A stretch of 64,000 nt of DNA. Source: Pandoraea captiosa. GTDB lineage: Bacteria > Pseudomonadota > Gammaproteobacteria > Burkholderiales > Burkholderiaceae. Positions 51,922 through 61,577 of this stretch are shown piece by piece. The notes beneath the pieces were generated by a model, which was not told where the DNA came from, ran no database searches, and saw only the letters and a list, made by a program, of their open reading frames with translations. The stretch's first letter is position 1; each line of letters opens with the position of its first letter. A program made the translations under genes and the position numbers. The stretch is taken from positions 1-64,000 of the forward strand of contig NZ_CABPSQ010000001.1 of assembly GCF_902459775.1 (NCBI RefSeq). The letters run 5' to 3'.

Positions 51922-53173
51922 ATCCCAGTACCTCGATGTCATGCGCGATGGCGTTAGGCCCGCGCGTGAGAGTTTGCCAATCCGGTTGGGGGACATCGCC
52001 CACAGTGCCTTGGGTGCCTTGCGTGCCCTGTGTGTCCTGTGTGCCCTGTGTGCCCTGTGTGCCATGTCCGTCTTGCGCGGGTTTGAGCGAGATCAGCAAT
52101 TGCCCTTGCGAGTGACCCTGAATGCGATCCACGCCGCCATGCAGCAACCGCACGTTTCCTCCCAGTGCCTGCGCAATGCGCGGAAAGTCGGGCGCCAGTC
52201 CGTCGGTGCCGCGATACGTCAGTTGAAGGATTTGCACGCAGGGCGTTGCAGGGCGCTCGGGCAGCAGCGCTTGCTGGAGATCGTCGGGCATGTCGTATTG
52301 CAACGGCGCGAGCAGGGCGCGCGTGGCGTCGTGCCGGGGCGCACCGAACACGCGCCAGACGTCGTCGAGTTCGGCGATGCGACCTTGCTCCAGGACCAGC
52401 ACCTGATCGGCAATCTCGCGAATCACGCGCATCTCGTGCGTGATGAGCACGATGGTGATGCCCAGCTTGCGATTGATGTCGCGAAGCAGCCGCAGAATCG
52501 CGTGTGTCGTTTCCGGGTCGAGGGCCGACGTCGCTTCGTCGCACAGCAATATCTCCGGCCCGGTCGCAAGCGCCCGGGCGATGCCCACGCGTTGCTTTTG
52601 CCCGCCGGACAGGCGCCCGGGGTACGTGCCTGCCTTGTCCGACAGGCCCACGAGCGCGAGCAGCTCGCGTACGCGCGCATCGACCTGTGCCTTCGGCACA
52701 CCGGCGACGCGAAGCGGCAACGCCACGTTGTCGTACACGGTCTTGGCCGAGAGCAGGTTGAAGTGCTGGAAGATCATGCCGATGCGCCGGCGCAGTTGCA
52801 CGAGTTGCGCGTCGTTGAGCGTGGCGATGTCGACCCCGTCGACCAGCACTTGTCCGCTGGTAGGCCGCTCCAGCCGGTTGATCGTGCGCAGCAGGCTCGA
52901 TTTGCCGGCACCGCTGCGCCCGATGATGCCGAAGATGCCGCCGGGGCGAATGTCGAGATCGATGGCGTCGAGCGCCGTCACGGGACCGGCGCTCGACACG
53001 TAGGTCTTCGTCACGTTGCGAAACGCCACGGTGCCCCTGGGATGTGCCGCGTGTGTGGGATCGTGCGGGGCGGGTGCCGCCACGGGCTGTGGCGGGCGGC
53101 CGGCTGCCGCGCGAACGCCGGGTGTTCCGGCGGGTTCGGTCAGCGTTTGTCTTGCGGTCGCCGTCACGCGCAT
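51893..53173 (-). CDS. metN: Methionine-type ABC transporter ATPase with repeat insertion in NIL domain
   Basis: A 426-residue MetN-like ATPase: a roughly 45-residue Pro/Ala-rich N-terminal extension, Walker [11 protein letters not shown]-loop [13 protein letters not shown], signature [15 protein letters not shown], Walker [13 protein letters not shown], switch VLITHEMRV, then the C-terminal NIL regulatory domain. Between the last strands of NIL lies [20 protein letters not shown], coded by a 9-bp tandem repeat. MetN is normally about 340 residues, so both ends are longer than usual. Confidence 0.93.
   Translation of the reverse strand: MRVTATARQTLTEPAGTPGVRAAAGRPPQPVAAPAPHDPTHAAHPRGTVAFRNVTKTYVSSAGPVTALDAIDLDIRPGGIFGIIGRSGAGKSSLLRTINRLERPTSGQVLVDGVDIATLNDAQLVQLRRRIGMIFQHFNLLSAKTVYDNVALPLRVAGVPKAQVDARVRELLALVGLSDKAGTYPGRLSGGQKQRVGIARALATGPEILLCDEATSALDPETTHAILRLLRDINRKLGITIVLITHEMRVIREIADQVLVLEQGRIAELDDVWRVFGAPRHDATRALLAPLQYDMPDDLQQALLPERPATPCVQILQLTYRGTDGLAPDFPRIAQALGGNVRLLHGGVDRIQGHSQGQLLISLKPAQDGHGTQGTQGTQDTQGTQGTQGTVGDVPQPDWQTLTRGPNAIAHDIEVLGYVADTVHLH
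52005..52067. repeat. Seven 9-bp tandem repeats inside metN
   Basis: Seven units of GTGCCnTGn (consensus GTGCCCTGT on the + strand), coding Thr-Gln-Gly on the minus strand. Unit length is a multiple of three, so copy-number change keeps the reading frame. Confidence 0.92.
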
Positions 53174-53201
53174 GGGCAGGCTCCTTTCGCAGCGACGCGC
53201 G

Positions 53202-54017
53202 TCATTGTTTGATCCACGACAGCGAGTACAGCCGCTTGTCGTTGTTGAACGCCTGATTGACGGTCGTCTTGACGGCGTCCGAGTTCTGATAGATGCGGAT
53301 GAACTTCTGGATCACGGGGTCCTTGACGCGGTTCGCCTTCACGACGAACTGGATCGAGAACTGTGCGTCTTCGATGCCGGAGTAGGCCAGTCCGCTGGAC
53401 GGGTCGAACGCCTTGGCGGCGACGATGAAGTGCGGGTAGCCCTGTGCGAGGTCCACGTCGCCCGTGATGCGCACGAGCTGAGGGCCTTCGACTTCGACGA
53501 AACGGAGCTTCTTCGGGTTGTCGACAATGTCATTGAGCGTGCCGAGGAAACCGACACCGCTCTTGAGCTTGATGAGGCCGACCTTCTGCAGCAGAAGCAG
53601 CCCGCGTCCCTGATTGACCGGATCGTTGGCGATGCCGACTGTGCCGCGCTCCGGCACTTCGGCGATGGTCTTGTGCTTGAGCGAATACAGACCCACGTTG
53701 GCGAGCACACCGGTGCCGGCGCTGGCGAGCGTGAAGCCGTTCTTCTGAATCGCGTTGTTCAGAAAGGGCTGATGCTGGAAGTAATTGATGTCCAGATCGC
53801 CCGAATTCAGGGCAATGTTCGGGGTCGTCCAGTCGGTGAATTCAACGACGTCCACGTCGATGCCCTGACGCTTGGCTTCCTTGGCGGCGACGGCAACGGA
53901 GTCGCCGTAAGCGCCGGGTACGACACCGATGCGCAGTTTGTCGGCGGCGCTGGCGTTGAGCATCACGAGGGCAGCCAGCGGGGCGAGGGCGGTGCGCAGG
54001 ACGAGCGAAAGCTTCAT
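53202..54017 (-). CDS. metQ: Methionine-type ABC binding protein
   Basis: A 271-residue NLPA/MetQ-family binding protein. The signal peptide ends LNASA-AD with no lipobox cysteine, so it is a soluble periplasmic protein, unlike E. coli MetQ. Core: [56 protein letters not shown]. First gene of the nine-gene - strand operon. Family members bind methionine or other organosulfur ligands; here the neighbours suggest the latter could be true. Confidence 0.94.
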   Translation of the reverse strand: MKLSLVLRTALAPLAALVMLNASAADKLRIGVVPGAYGDSVAVAAKEAKRQGIDVDVVEFTDWTTPNIALNSGDLDINYFQHQPFLNNAIQKNGFTLASAGTGVLANVGLYSLKHKTIAEVPERGTVGIANDPVNQGRGLLLLQKVGLIKLKSGVGFLGTLNDIVDNPKKLRFVEVEGPQLVRITGDVDLAQGYPHFIVAAKAFDPSSGLAYSGIEDAQFSIQFVVKANRVKDPVIQKFIRIYQNSDAVKTTVNQAFNNDKRLYSLSWIKQ

Positions 54018-54513
54018 GTATGACTCCGAAAACAGGGTAGCGTGGGCAAGGAGATACGTCGCGTGGGGTAGCGCTCGTTTTTTCAGCCAGAGGCGGCTGC
54101 GTCAGTCGCTTGTTACCGAGTGCCGGGCGTCAATAGCGGACGTGACGCGTTTCGGTTCCGGTTCGATGCGTGACTTTCTGAGTCGCGATTTCCAGGGAGT
54201 ATTAAAACCTCGTCGCCGCGCGGCTACTACGAAGCAAAAATGGTTTGCATATGCACAACCAGGATGTGGTGCAAGTCGTTATTTTTTAATGGAATTTTTT
54301 GACTGATGCGTCATGGCGCGAGCGCGCCGGCATCGCTGCCCGGTGGCCGGGAGCGCAAAAATGAACAATCTGTTGAACGGCTGTGCGGATTTCAGCAGGG
54401 GCGGGTGGGAGGCGGCGTGTCACGGACCCCGGTCGGCCAAGCCGGAAAGGACGACGCCCGGATTTGCGGAAATCCGCCTCATTGCTTTGGCCGCCTCGCT
54501 CCGTTAAGCCTTG
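54018..54513. other. Gene-free region upstream of metQ
   Basis: About 500 bases between metQ and the alpha/beta hydrolase stop. It contains an AT-rich tract around 54230-54300 that holds a candidate promoter for metQ (separate entry). No credible gene is seen; short + frames here lack ribosome sites. Confidence 0.6.
54246..54274 (-). promoter_or_regulatory. Candidate promoter for the metQ operon (sigma-70 or sigma-54 type)
   Basis: On the minus strand TTGCAC, 17 bases, TATGCA reads as a sigma-70 promoter. The same stretch has TGG, ten bases, GC (GG-N10-GC at 54260-54247), the minimum sigma-54 spacing. About 230 bases upstream of metQ. Which factor is used cannot be told from sequence. Confidence 0.45.
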
Positions 54514-55452
54514 TTAAGCCTCCTTCCGAACTGGCCGATTTTCATCGGCAGCCAGCCATTGATGGATCGCATCGAAAATTTCGCTGCTGTTACGTTCGAT
54601 CATCAGGCTATGTCCGTTGCCTTCGATGCCGATATCCGGAAGCCACAGATGGGTGGCGCCCACATATTGCGCCACGGCTTCATCGATGCTTCTTGGATGT
54701 CGTGGATCGTCGCTGCCGGTCACTACGAGGCTTCTGATGCGTCGAATGCGTTCCGGCGATGAGACCCGTGGTGAACAGCCCCCGATGTTGAATCGTTCGT
54801 TCAGAATTCGCGGGCTTTCGGGCACGATCGTTTTCTCGTAGGCCTCGATCGCTTCGACGGGAAAGTGCTTGCTGTTGGCCCAGTAGCGCCGAATGAATTC
54901 GCTCGTGAAATACACCGGGGCTGTTTCCGGGTGATAAACAGGGTGGCCCAAATCTTCGCGGGCGGCGAGTGCCTCAAATTCGACGGGATCGGATGGCAGC
55001 GCAGGAAGCAGATTGCCGGGCGGCCCGGGCGCAATACCCAGGATCGCGCAGACACTGTCCGGCCGCTGATCGGCCACAGCCCACGCGATGGTCCCGCCGG
55101 CGCTATGGGCAACCAGCGTCGCTGGCCCGATCTGGTCCAACAAGTCGACGAGTGAGGCGATGACGGCATGCATCGACAGGCTCGCAAAGTCGGCAAGCGA
55201 AGGCGACCGGCCATGGCCCGGCCAGTCAATGACGTAGGCCGTATATCCGTGCTGAACGAATAGGGAGGCCCAGCCCGGACGACCATCCGGCGTATGGCGA
55301 TAGCACGAGCCTGTGTGACCTCCGCCGTGAATCAGGACGACGGGCGGGTGCGCCGATGCACCGGACGAGGCGCCCCAACGCTCGACATACATGGGGTGAG
55401 CGCTCGAACCGACATGAAACGAGTCGCGAGCGTGGCTGACGCTTTGCAGCAT
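54514..55452 (-). CDS. Alpha/beta hydrolase
   Basis: A 312-residue alpha/beta hydrolase. Oxyanion region LIHGGGHTGSC, then DWPGHGRSPS, nucleophile Ser in VAHSAGGTIAW, and the catalytic His in GNGHSLM near the C-terminus; an acid in VVTGSDDPRHP. AGGAG before the ATG at 55452 is preferred, though an ATG at 55473 also has a GGGGAA site. Probably an esterase or lactonase; no signal peptide. Divergent from a LysR regulator that likely controls it. Confidence 0.9.
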   Translation of the reverse strand: MLQSVSHARDSFHVGSSAHPMYVERWGASSGASAHPPVVLIHGGGHTGSCYRHTPDGRPGWASLFVQHGYTAYVIDWPGHGRSPSLADFASLSMHAVIASLVDLLDQIGPATLVAHSAGGTIAWAVADQRPDSVCAILGIAPGPPGNLLPALPSDPVEFEALAAREDLGHPVYHPETAPVYFTSEFIRRYWANSKHFPVEAIEAYEKTIVPESPRILNERFNIGGCSPRVSSPERIRRIRSLVVTGSDDPRHPRSIDEAVAQYVGATHLWLPDIGIEGNGHSLMIERNSSEIFDAIHQWLAADENRPVRKEA

Positions 55453-55478
55453 TTTGTCTCCTGTATTGTCCATGTTTT

Positions 55479-55496
55479 CCCCGAAATTTCTCGGGG
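55479..55496. promoter_or_regulatory. Inverted repeat between hydrolase and LysR gene
   Basis: CCCCGA-aatttc-TCGGGG, a perfect 6-bp stem in the divergent intergenic region, directly upstream of the hydrolase. It may be a LysR-type operator or a leader hairpin. Confidence 0.4.
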
Positions 55497-55627
55497 AGCA
55501 GACTTAGGATTAGTATCGCTGTAGGTCTCTGCACGGGCCATTGCCAAATGTCGACGCCTCTCTTGCCGGATCGAGAACACCCTTCGGTTCGTGCCCTGTC
55601 GTGGGGATGCGTTTCGAGAAAGCTGCC

Positions 55628-56563
55628 ATGCCACAAACGATCAAACAACTCGATTTGACCTCGCTTCGACTGTTCAGGGCCGTTCAGGCGGAGGGCGGGG
55701 TCGTAAGGGCGGCGACGGCCGAGCATATCGCGCCGTCCGCCATCAGTCGACGTATCTCGGAACTGGAGAGTGCGCTGGGCACCAAGCTGATGTTTCGCGA
55801 CGCGTCGGGGACGCGACTCACGCGTGCGGGCGAGGTCGTGCTGACCTACGCGATGAAAATCGATGTTGATCTGCAGCGCATGATCGCGGAAATCGCGCAC
55901 GTCGACGCCAGCGTCTACGGCACCGTTCGCGTGCTCGCCAACCTATCTTCCATGGTCCAGTTCGTGCCTCGCGATCTTGTGGCGTTGGAGCAGACGTATC
56001 CCGATGTCGTCGTCAGTTTCGAGGAGCGATTGAGCGCCGGGATCATTCGCGGTATTGGGGATGAGGTTGCAGATGTCGGCATTACGCATGTCGTCGATGA
56101 AGGATGCAGACTCTCGACGGTGCCTTATCGTCAGGAAGTCTTCGCGTTGGTCGCGGGATCCGGGCATCCGTTGGCGAACCGTGAGGCGATTCGCTTTAGC
56201 GAGACACTCGACCACGTGCATATCGGGTTTTCGGAAGGGAGTGCGCTGGGACAAATTGTTGCCATGAAGGCTGGCGAACTCGGCCGCTCGCTGACTTACC
56301 GGATTCGTGTGTCGAGTTTCGATTCGGCTTGCAGCCTGGTGGCGGCCAGGGCGGGCATATGCATCATGCCGACGAAAGTCGCCGAGGTCTATCGGTCTCG
56401 CTTGCAGTTGAGGATCATTCCGTTGTCGGACGACTGGGCGGCCCGCCATCTGATGCTCGTATTCAAACGGTATGACTCGCTGTCCCCGCAGGCAAGAGCC
56501 TTTGTCGATTTCATGAGCGCCAGACGCAATGCCGGTGACGATTGCGCGGACGATGAACGATGA
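55628..56563 (+). CDS. LysR-family transcription regulator
   Basis: A 311-residue LysR regulator. N-terminal winged helix-turn-helix (TSLRLFRAVQAEGGVVRAAT, then PSAISRRISELESALGTKLM), then a two-lobed effector domain (VRVLANLSSMVQFVPRDL and CSLVAARAGICIMPTKVAEV). GAGAAAG precedes the ATG at 55628; an ATG 18 bases upstream is possible. Likely controls the divergent hydrolase; inducer unknown. Confidence 0.93.
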   Translation: MPQTIKQLDLTSLRLFRAVQAEGGVVRAATAEHIAPSAISRRISELESALGTKLMFRDASGTRLTRAGEVVLTYAMKIDVDLQRMIAEIAHVDASVYGTVRVLANLSSMVQFVPRDLVALEQTYPDVVVSFEERLSAGIIRGIGDEVADVGITHVVDEGCRLSTVPYRQEVFALVAGSGHPLANREAIRFSETLDHVHIGFSEGSALGQIVAMKAGELGRSLTYRIRVSSFDSACSLVAARAGICIMPTKVAEVYRSRLQLRIIPLSDDWAARHLMLVFKRYDSLSPQARAFVDFMSARRNAGDDCADDER

Positions 56564-56615
56564 CGATTTGTGGTGGCGCTCGGCGCCCGCCGATGGACGC
56601 CGACCGCCTCTCCGG

Positions 56616-56813
56616 TCAACTTCCGGCACTGAGCGCCTTCAGTACAGATCGTCCCCTGTCGGTCAGCTGCGGGTGGCGCCGACCCTCGGCGGATTGCTCG
56701 AGCATCACCAGTTGTCGTTCGAGCAACGCATCAAGCTCTGCGCGGTTCATGTCGATCTGTTCGGGCGCATGCCGGACCAGCATCAAAGTGGCAAATTCGT
56801 GTGGACTTAGCAT
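56616..56813 (-). CDS. Conserved small protein
   Basis: A 65-residue protein (MLSPHEFATLMLVRHAPEQI start, then LDALLERQLVMLEQSAEGRR). I recall similar short proteins in Burkholderia-type genomes, without known function. The C-terminal LTDRGRSVLKAL looks like the wing end of a MarR/wHTH fold, so it may be a minimal DNA-binding fragment. The ribosome site is weak. Confidence 0.65.
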   Translation of the reverse strand: MLSPHEFATLMLVRHAPEQIDMNRAELDALLERQLVMLEQSAEGRRHPQLTDRGRSVLKALSAGS

Positions 56814-56968
56814 CGTCTTAACCCAGTAGAAAACAAGCCATCACCGGGGGCTCGGTACAAAAAAATCAAGCGTGTGGCCTCCGACCACACCGTCAGGAAA
56901 ATTGCGATTCCAGGCGAGCAGGGCGGCCAGGCGTGGCTCGCCGCCCGTTCGCTCCATCTCAATGACCC

Positions 56969-57388
56969 TTAACCTGCCGTAATCTCGATCCGCCGGGGTC
57001 TTGCCTCGTCGCGACGCGGAATCGTCAGCTTCAGGACGCCTTCACGCAGTTGGGCGTCGATGCGCGACACGTCGAAATCCGAGCTCAGCGTGAACGCGCG
57101 CGCGAAGTGCGGGTTGCGAATTTCCCCGTGGTGGAGTCGCAGACCCGTTGGCGCGGGCACGACCGCCTGCGCTTCGATGCTCAGATTCCCGTCCTGTACG
57201 CGCACGTCCAGCGTCTCACGCGCCACGCCCGGCAGATCTGCATATAGGGTGATGCCGTGGCTGTCCTCGAAGATGTCGACCGCGGGCGCGAGACGAGTGC
57301 GCGATTCGCTGGCCTGCCCGCTATCGTGCTTGGCAGTCGCTGCGCCGGTGTCTTTCGTCGGCACGCTCAGTTCGGTGTTGCTGTTCAT
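56969..57388 (-). CDS. Small heat-shock protein Hsp20 (second of two)
   Basis: A 139-residue Hsp20/alpha-crystallin protein. The crystallin domain runs from APAVDIFEDSHGITLYADLP to DAQLREGVLKLTIPRRDEA, with the conserved GVLKLTIP and a C-terminal RRIEI (IxI-type anchor). The first roughly 30 residues are hydrophilic. It lies 62 bases downstream of the other Hsp20 gene, presumably co-transcribed, so the two may form mixed oligomers. Confidence 0.94.
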   Translation of the reverse strand: MNSNTELSVPTKDTGAATAKHDSGQASESRTRLAPAVDIFEDSHGITLYADLPGVARETLDVRVQDGNLSIEAQAVVPAPTGLRLHHGEIRNPHFARAFTLSSDFDVSRIDAQLREGVLKLTIPRRDEARPRRIEITAG

Positions 57389-57450
57389 GATGTCCTCCGT
57401 GATTCATTGGGCGGGCGTCATGCCCGTTAGCCTCGATACCTGTGATGGGT

Positions 57451-57891
57451 TCACTGCACGGTGATTGCGCGAGGCTTCGACGCCTCCGAGCGCCCGATGC
57501 TGATCTTCAGGCAGCCGTTCACGTATCGGGCTTTCACGTTGTCCGGGTCTGCGTGCGATGGCAACTCGATCACGCGCCGGAACGCGCCCGTGAAACGTTC
57601 GGCGGCATACACTTTCACGTCGTCGGACGTCTCGCGTTCCGGCGCCTTGCGCTCACCGCTGATGGTGAGCAGCCCCTTGTCGATCGACACGTCGAGGCGC
57701 TCGGGATCGAGCCCCGGCGCGAACGCGACGATCTCGATCGAGTCGTCGGTGCTGCCGATATTGATGGGCGGGAACAGGCCGGTGCGCGTGGCGCGCAGGC
57801 TGGCCGGGAAACCCGTGAAAAGACTGTCCATCTGCCGTTGCAGGCGGTTGAGTTCGCCCAGCAGATCGGTACCGAAAAAGAGATCACTCAT
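57451..57891 (-). CDS. Small heat-shock protein Hsp20 (first of two)
   Basis: A 146-residue Hsp20. N-terminus MSDLFFGTDLLGELNRLQRQ, crystallin domain from PPINIGSTDDSIEIVAFAPG to ARYVNGCLKISIGRSEASKP, and C-terminal RAITV anchor. AAGGAG precedes the ATG at 57891. A sigma-32-like promoter lies about 130 bases upstream. Such proteins hold unfolded proteins for later refolding by chaperone machines, here possibly the adjacent GroESL. Confidence 0.95.
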   Translation of the reverse strand: MSDLFFGTDLLGELNRLQRQMDSLFTGFPASLRATRTGLFPPINIGSTDDSIEIVAFAPGLDPERLDVSIDKGLLTISGERKAPERETSDDVKVYAAERFTGAFRRVIELPSHADPDNVKARYVNGCLKISIGRSEASKPRAITVQ

Positions 57892-58023
57892 GGCTGGCTC
57901 CTTACAGGGGCCTGTACGGAGGTCGAACCGGACTACGCGCTCCAGTTCACCCGTCCGCAACAGACCGCAGACTGACAAATCGAAACACGCAGCGCGTGAA
58001 CCGCGACTGCCTGAGCGAGAACT

Positions 58024-58052
58024 AAAATAGGTCAGCGCACGGAAATTTCAAG
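58024..58052 (-). promoter_or_regulatory. Sigma-32-like heat-shock promoter for the hsp20 pair
   Basis: On the minus strand CTTGAAA is followed after 14 bases by CCTATTTTA, close to the sigma-32 consensus (CTTGAA, 11-16, CCCCATNT). About 130 bases before the first hsp20 start. Confidence 0.8.
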
Positions 58053-58085
58053 AGGTAGCAATGCAGGTTGTTGCAAGGAGGCTTC

Positions 58086-58730
58086 ATGAATTTTTTCGAG
58101 ACTCTGCACGAGCAGATGGATACCGTGAAACTGCCGCTTTATGCGGTGACCGTCACCGCCGTGGCGCGGGTCAATACCCCGCTTGTCACCATCCTTCACT
58201 GGCACGGATTCCGACGAGCGACGCCGCTCAGGTTGCCCGGCGTCGAGATTCCCGCACGGCCGGTGCCGGGCTCCGCCCTCCAGTTGACGGAACCCTGGCA
58301 TCGCTTCGAGACCGTCGAAGCGGAACTCCTCGACGCCGCATGGCGACTCGGCGCGTGGGAAGTCGAGCGCATCGAGCGGCGTGCCTGTACCGTGATCGGT
58401 GCGTCCGCCGCCGAAGCGCTCGCCTGTCGCCAGGCATTCGGCGATTACGGGGACCGTGTTGACGATGGCCCTGCGGATCAGCACCTGATCGACGCCGCGC
58501 CCGAGCGCGAAGCCCTCATGCAACTTGCCGCGCGCAAGGGCTACCTGCGGTGGTTGTTCCGTCCGGTCAAGGGCGGCATCTGGCGAACGCTCGACGAGCC
58601 GGACGACACGCTCGACGCCGATGGCGGCCGCCCGTTGCCTTGTCCGGTGCCGCCGAAACCGCGTCGGCCGGGCGTGTCGGGGCGCACCGTCTACCGGTTG
58701 GGGGCTGTTCGGCGCATCCTGCTGCGCTGA
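58086..58730 (+). CDS. Conserved protein of unknown function in the heat-shock island
   Basis: A 214-residue protein, MNFFETLHEQMDTVKLPLYA start, Arg/Pro-rich with many aromatic residues (HWHGFRRATPLRLPG, GYLRWLFRPVKGGIWRTLDE). No membrane segment or known motif. AAGGAGG precedes the ATG at 58086. It lies between divergent hsp20 and groES2, so it may be heat-regulated. I do not recognise a family. Confidence 0.8.
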   Translation: MNFFETLHEQMDTVKLPLYAVTVTAVARVNTPLVTILHWHGFRRATPLRLPGVEIPARPVPGSALQLTEPWHRFETVEAELLDAAWRLGAWEVERIERRACTVIGASAAEALACRQAFGDYGDRVDDGPADQHLIDAAPEREALMQLAARKGYLRWLFRPVKGGIWRTLDEPDDTLDADGGRPLPCPVPPKPRRPGVSGRTVYRLGAVRRILLR

Positions 58731-58764
58731 AACATTTTGTTACAAATTCATCGTTTTGCGGCCT

Positions 58765-58794
58765 CTTGAAGCGCGCGCGCCGCGCCTCTATTTT
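58765..58794 (+). promoter_or_regulatory. Sigma-32-like heat-shock promoter for groES-groEL
   Basis: CTTGAA, 14 bases of alternating GC, then CCTCTATTTT; about 110 bases before groES. Same form as the hsp20 promoter at 58024-58052. No CIRCE (TTAGCACTC-N9-GAGTGCTAA) element is present. Confidence 0.75.
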
Positions 58795-58903
58795 GCTTCT
58801 CGCCAGACATTGGCACGGCCTGCGCGCCGTGGCAACGCACTGTGTTGTCGCTGCGGCGCGAGGCTGGATTCCCTTTTGGTGATCTATCGCTTAGGAGATG
58901 GAA

Positions 58904-59221
58904 ATGCAGATTCGTCCCCTCTACGACCGGGTTATCGTCAAGCGAATCGAACAGCAGCGCACGACGGCCTCCGGTATTGTGATTCCCGATTCCGCCGCGG
59001 AAAAGCCCGAACAGGGCGAAGTCATCGCCGTCGGCAATGGTCGGTTGCTGCAGGACGGCACCCAGCGCGCGCTTCAGCTCAAAGTCGGTGACCAGGTGAT
59101 CTTCGGCAAGTATGCCGGCCAGGCCGTCAAGGTCGATGGCGAGGAACTGCTCGTCATGCGCGAAGAAGACGTGATGGGCGTGCTCGAAGCCAATCAGGGC
59201 GCCGAGCGCAAGGCCGCCTGA
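58904..59221 (+). CDS. groES: Co-chaperonin GroES (second copy)
   Basis: A 105-residue Gro[22 protein letters not shown], mobile loop [20 protein letters not shown], roof hairpin [13 protein letters not shown] and core [20 protein letters not shown]. It is eight residues longer than E. coli GroES at the C-terminus ([11 protein letters not shown]). AGGAG with six-base spacing favours the ATG at 58904 over 58898. Caps the GroEL cavity; operon with groEL 88 bases downstream. Confidence 0.96.
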   Translation: MQIRPLYDRVIVKRIEQQRTTASGIVIPDSAAEKPEQGEVIAVGNGRLLQDGTQRALQLKVGDQVIFGKYAGQAVKVDGEELLVMREEDVMGVLEANQGAERKAA

Positions 59222-59282
59222 CATCCCGAACGGTCGCGAACATCCTCGTTACCCCATGCATCGGTGCTTCGCGACGCGTTGA

Positions 59283-60932
<1,650 letters not shown>

Positions 60933-60935
60933 GGC

Positions 60936-60958
60936 TGAATGGTCGGATCTGCCATTCA
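60936..60958 (+). terminator. Weak hairpin after groEL
   Basis: TGAATGG and CCATTCA pair around a 9-base loop, three bases after the groEL stop. No T-tract; may be a partial terminator, since a small gene follows in the same direction. Confidence 0.35.
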
Positions 60959-61073
60959 CCGGTCAGCGTGGCTGCCGGGGCTGGCAGGGCTGACGTTGGT
61001 TCCGTTCTTCCGTTCCGTTCGGCGCGGCCTGCGGTTTTCCGCATGTCGCGCCGTTTTTGTTTCGGTGAGGGCC

Positions 61074-61328
61074 ATGCAACTGAAACTCATCATCGATGCG
61101 AGACCGCTCGATATCGAGATCGACGACGTGATCGCCGGGCTGCTCGCGACCCGGCTGAATCTTCCCGCGCATGCCGATCAGCACGAGGCCATCGTTCAAT
61201 ATCTCAGCGAGAAAGGCTCCCCATGGCTGCTCGACGAGGAACACATGCGAAAGCGGATTTTCCGTCGTCTCATCCTCGACGTCGCCGACCCGGCGCTCAT
61301 CATTCGGTATTTGATGGTCGATAGGTAA
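61074..61328 (+). CDS. Small conserved protein after groEL
   Basis: An 84-residue protein, MQLKLIIDARPLDIEIDDVI start, then QYLSEKGSPWLLDEEHMRKR and IIRYLMVDR. It is acidic and helical with no known motif. GTGAGGG precedes the ATG at 61074. It lies 140 bases after groEL2 and might be read through from it. Function unknown. Confidence 0.72.
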   Translation: MQLKLIIDARPLDIEIDDVIAGLLATRLNLPAHADQHEAIVQYLSEKGSPWLLDEEHMRKRIFRRLILDVADPALIIRYLMVDR

Positions 61329-61577
61329 CGCGTCGTGTAGTGCTGGCGTCGTGCATTGCGGTGCTGAGACAGGGCTCTGTCGTCCCCCGCATATGCGTGG
61401 GTTCCTGAGGGCGAGCCGCTGGCCGCCAGACTGCCCGACTGTTAGCGCTGATCCCAGGATCGAGAAGCCTATGACTGGCGTTTTCCTGATCGGCCACGGA
61501 CTTCTATGGAATACTGACGAAGTCCGCTTGCCGGACTCAGGGCGCCTGCCACGATACGTTTATCTTCCCGATCCGAC

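Noticed and set aside
58731-58897. Possible CIRCE/HrcA operator before groES
   Set aside because: No TTAGCACTC or GAGTGCTAA arms are present; only a sigma-32-like promoter was found.
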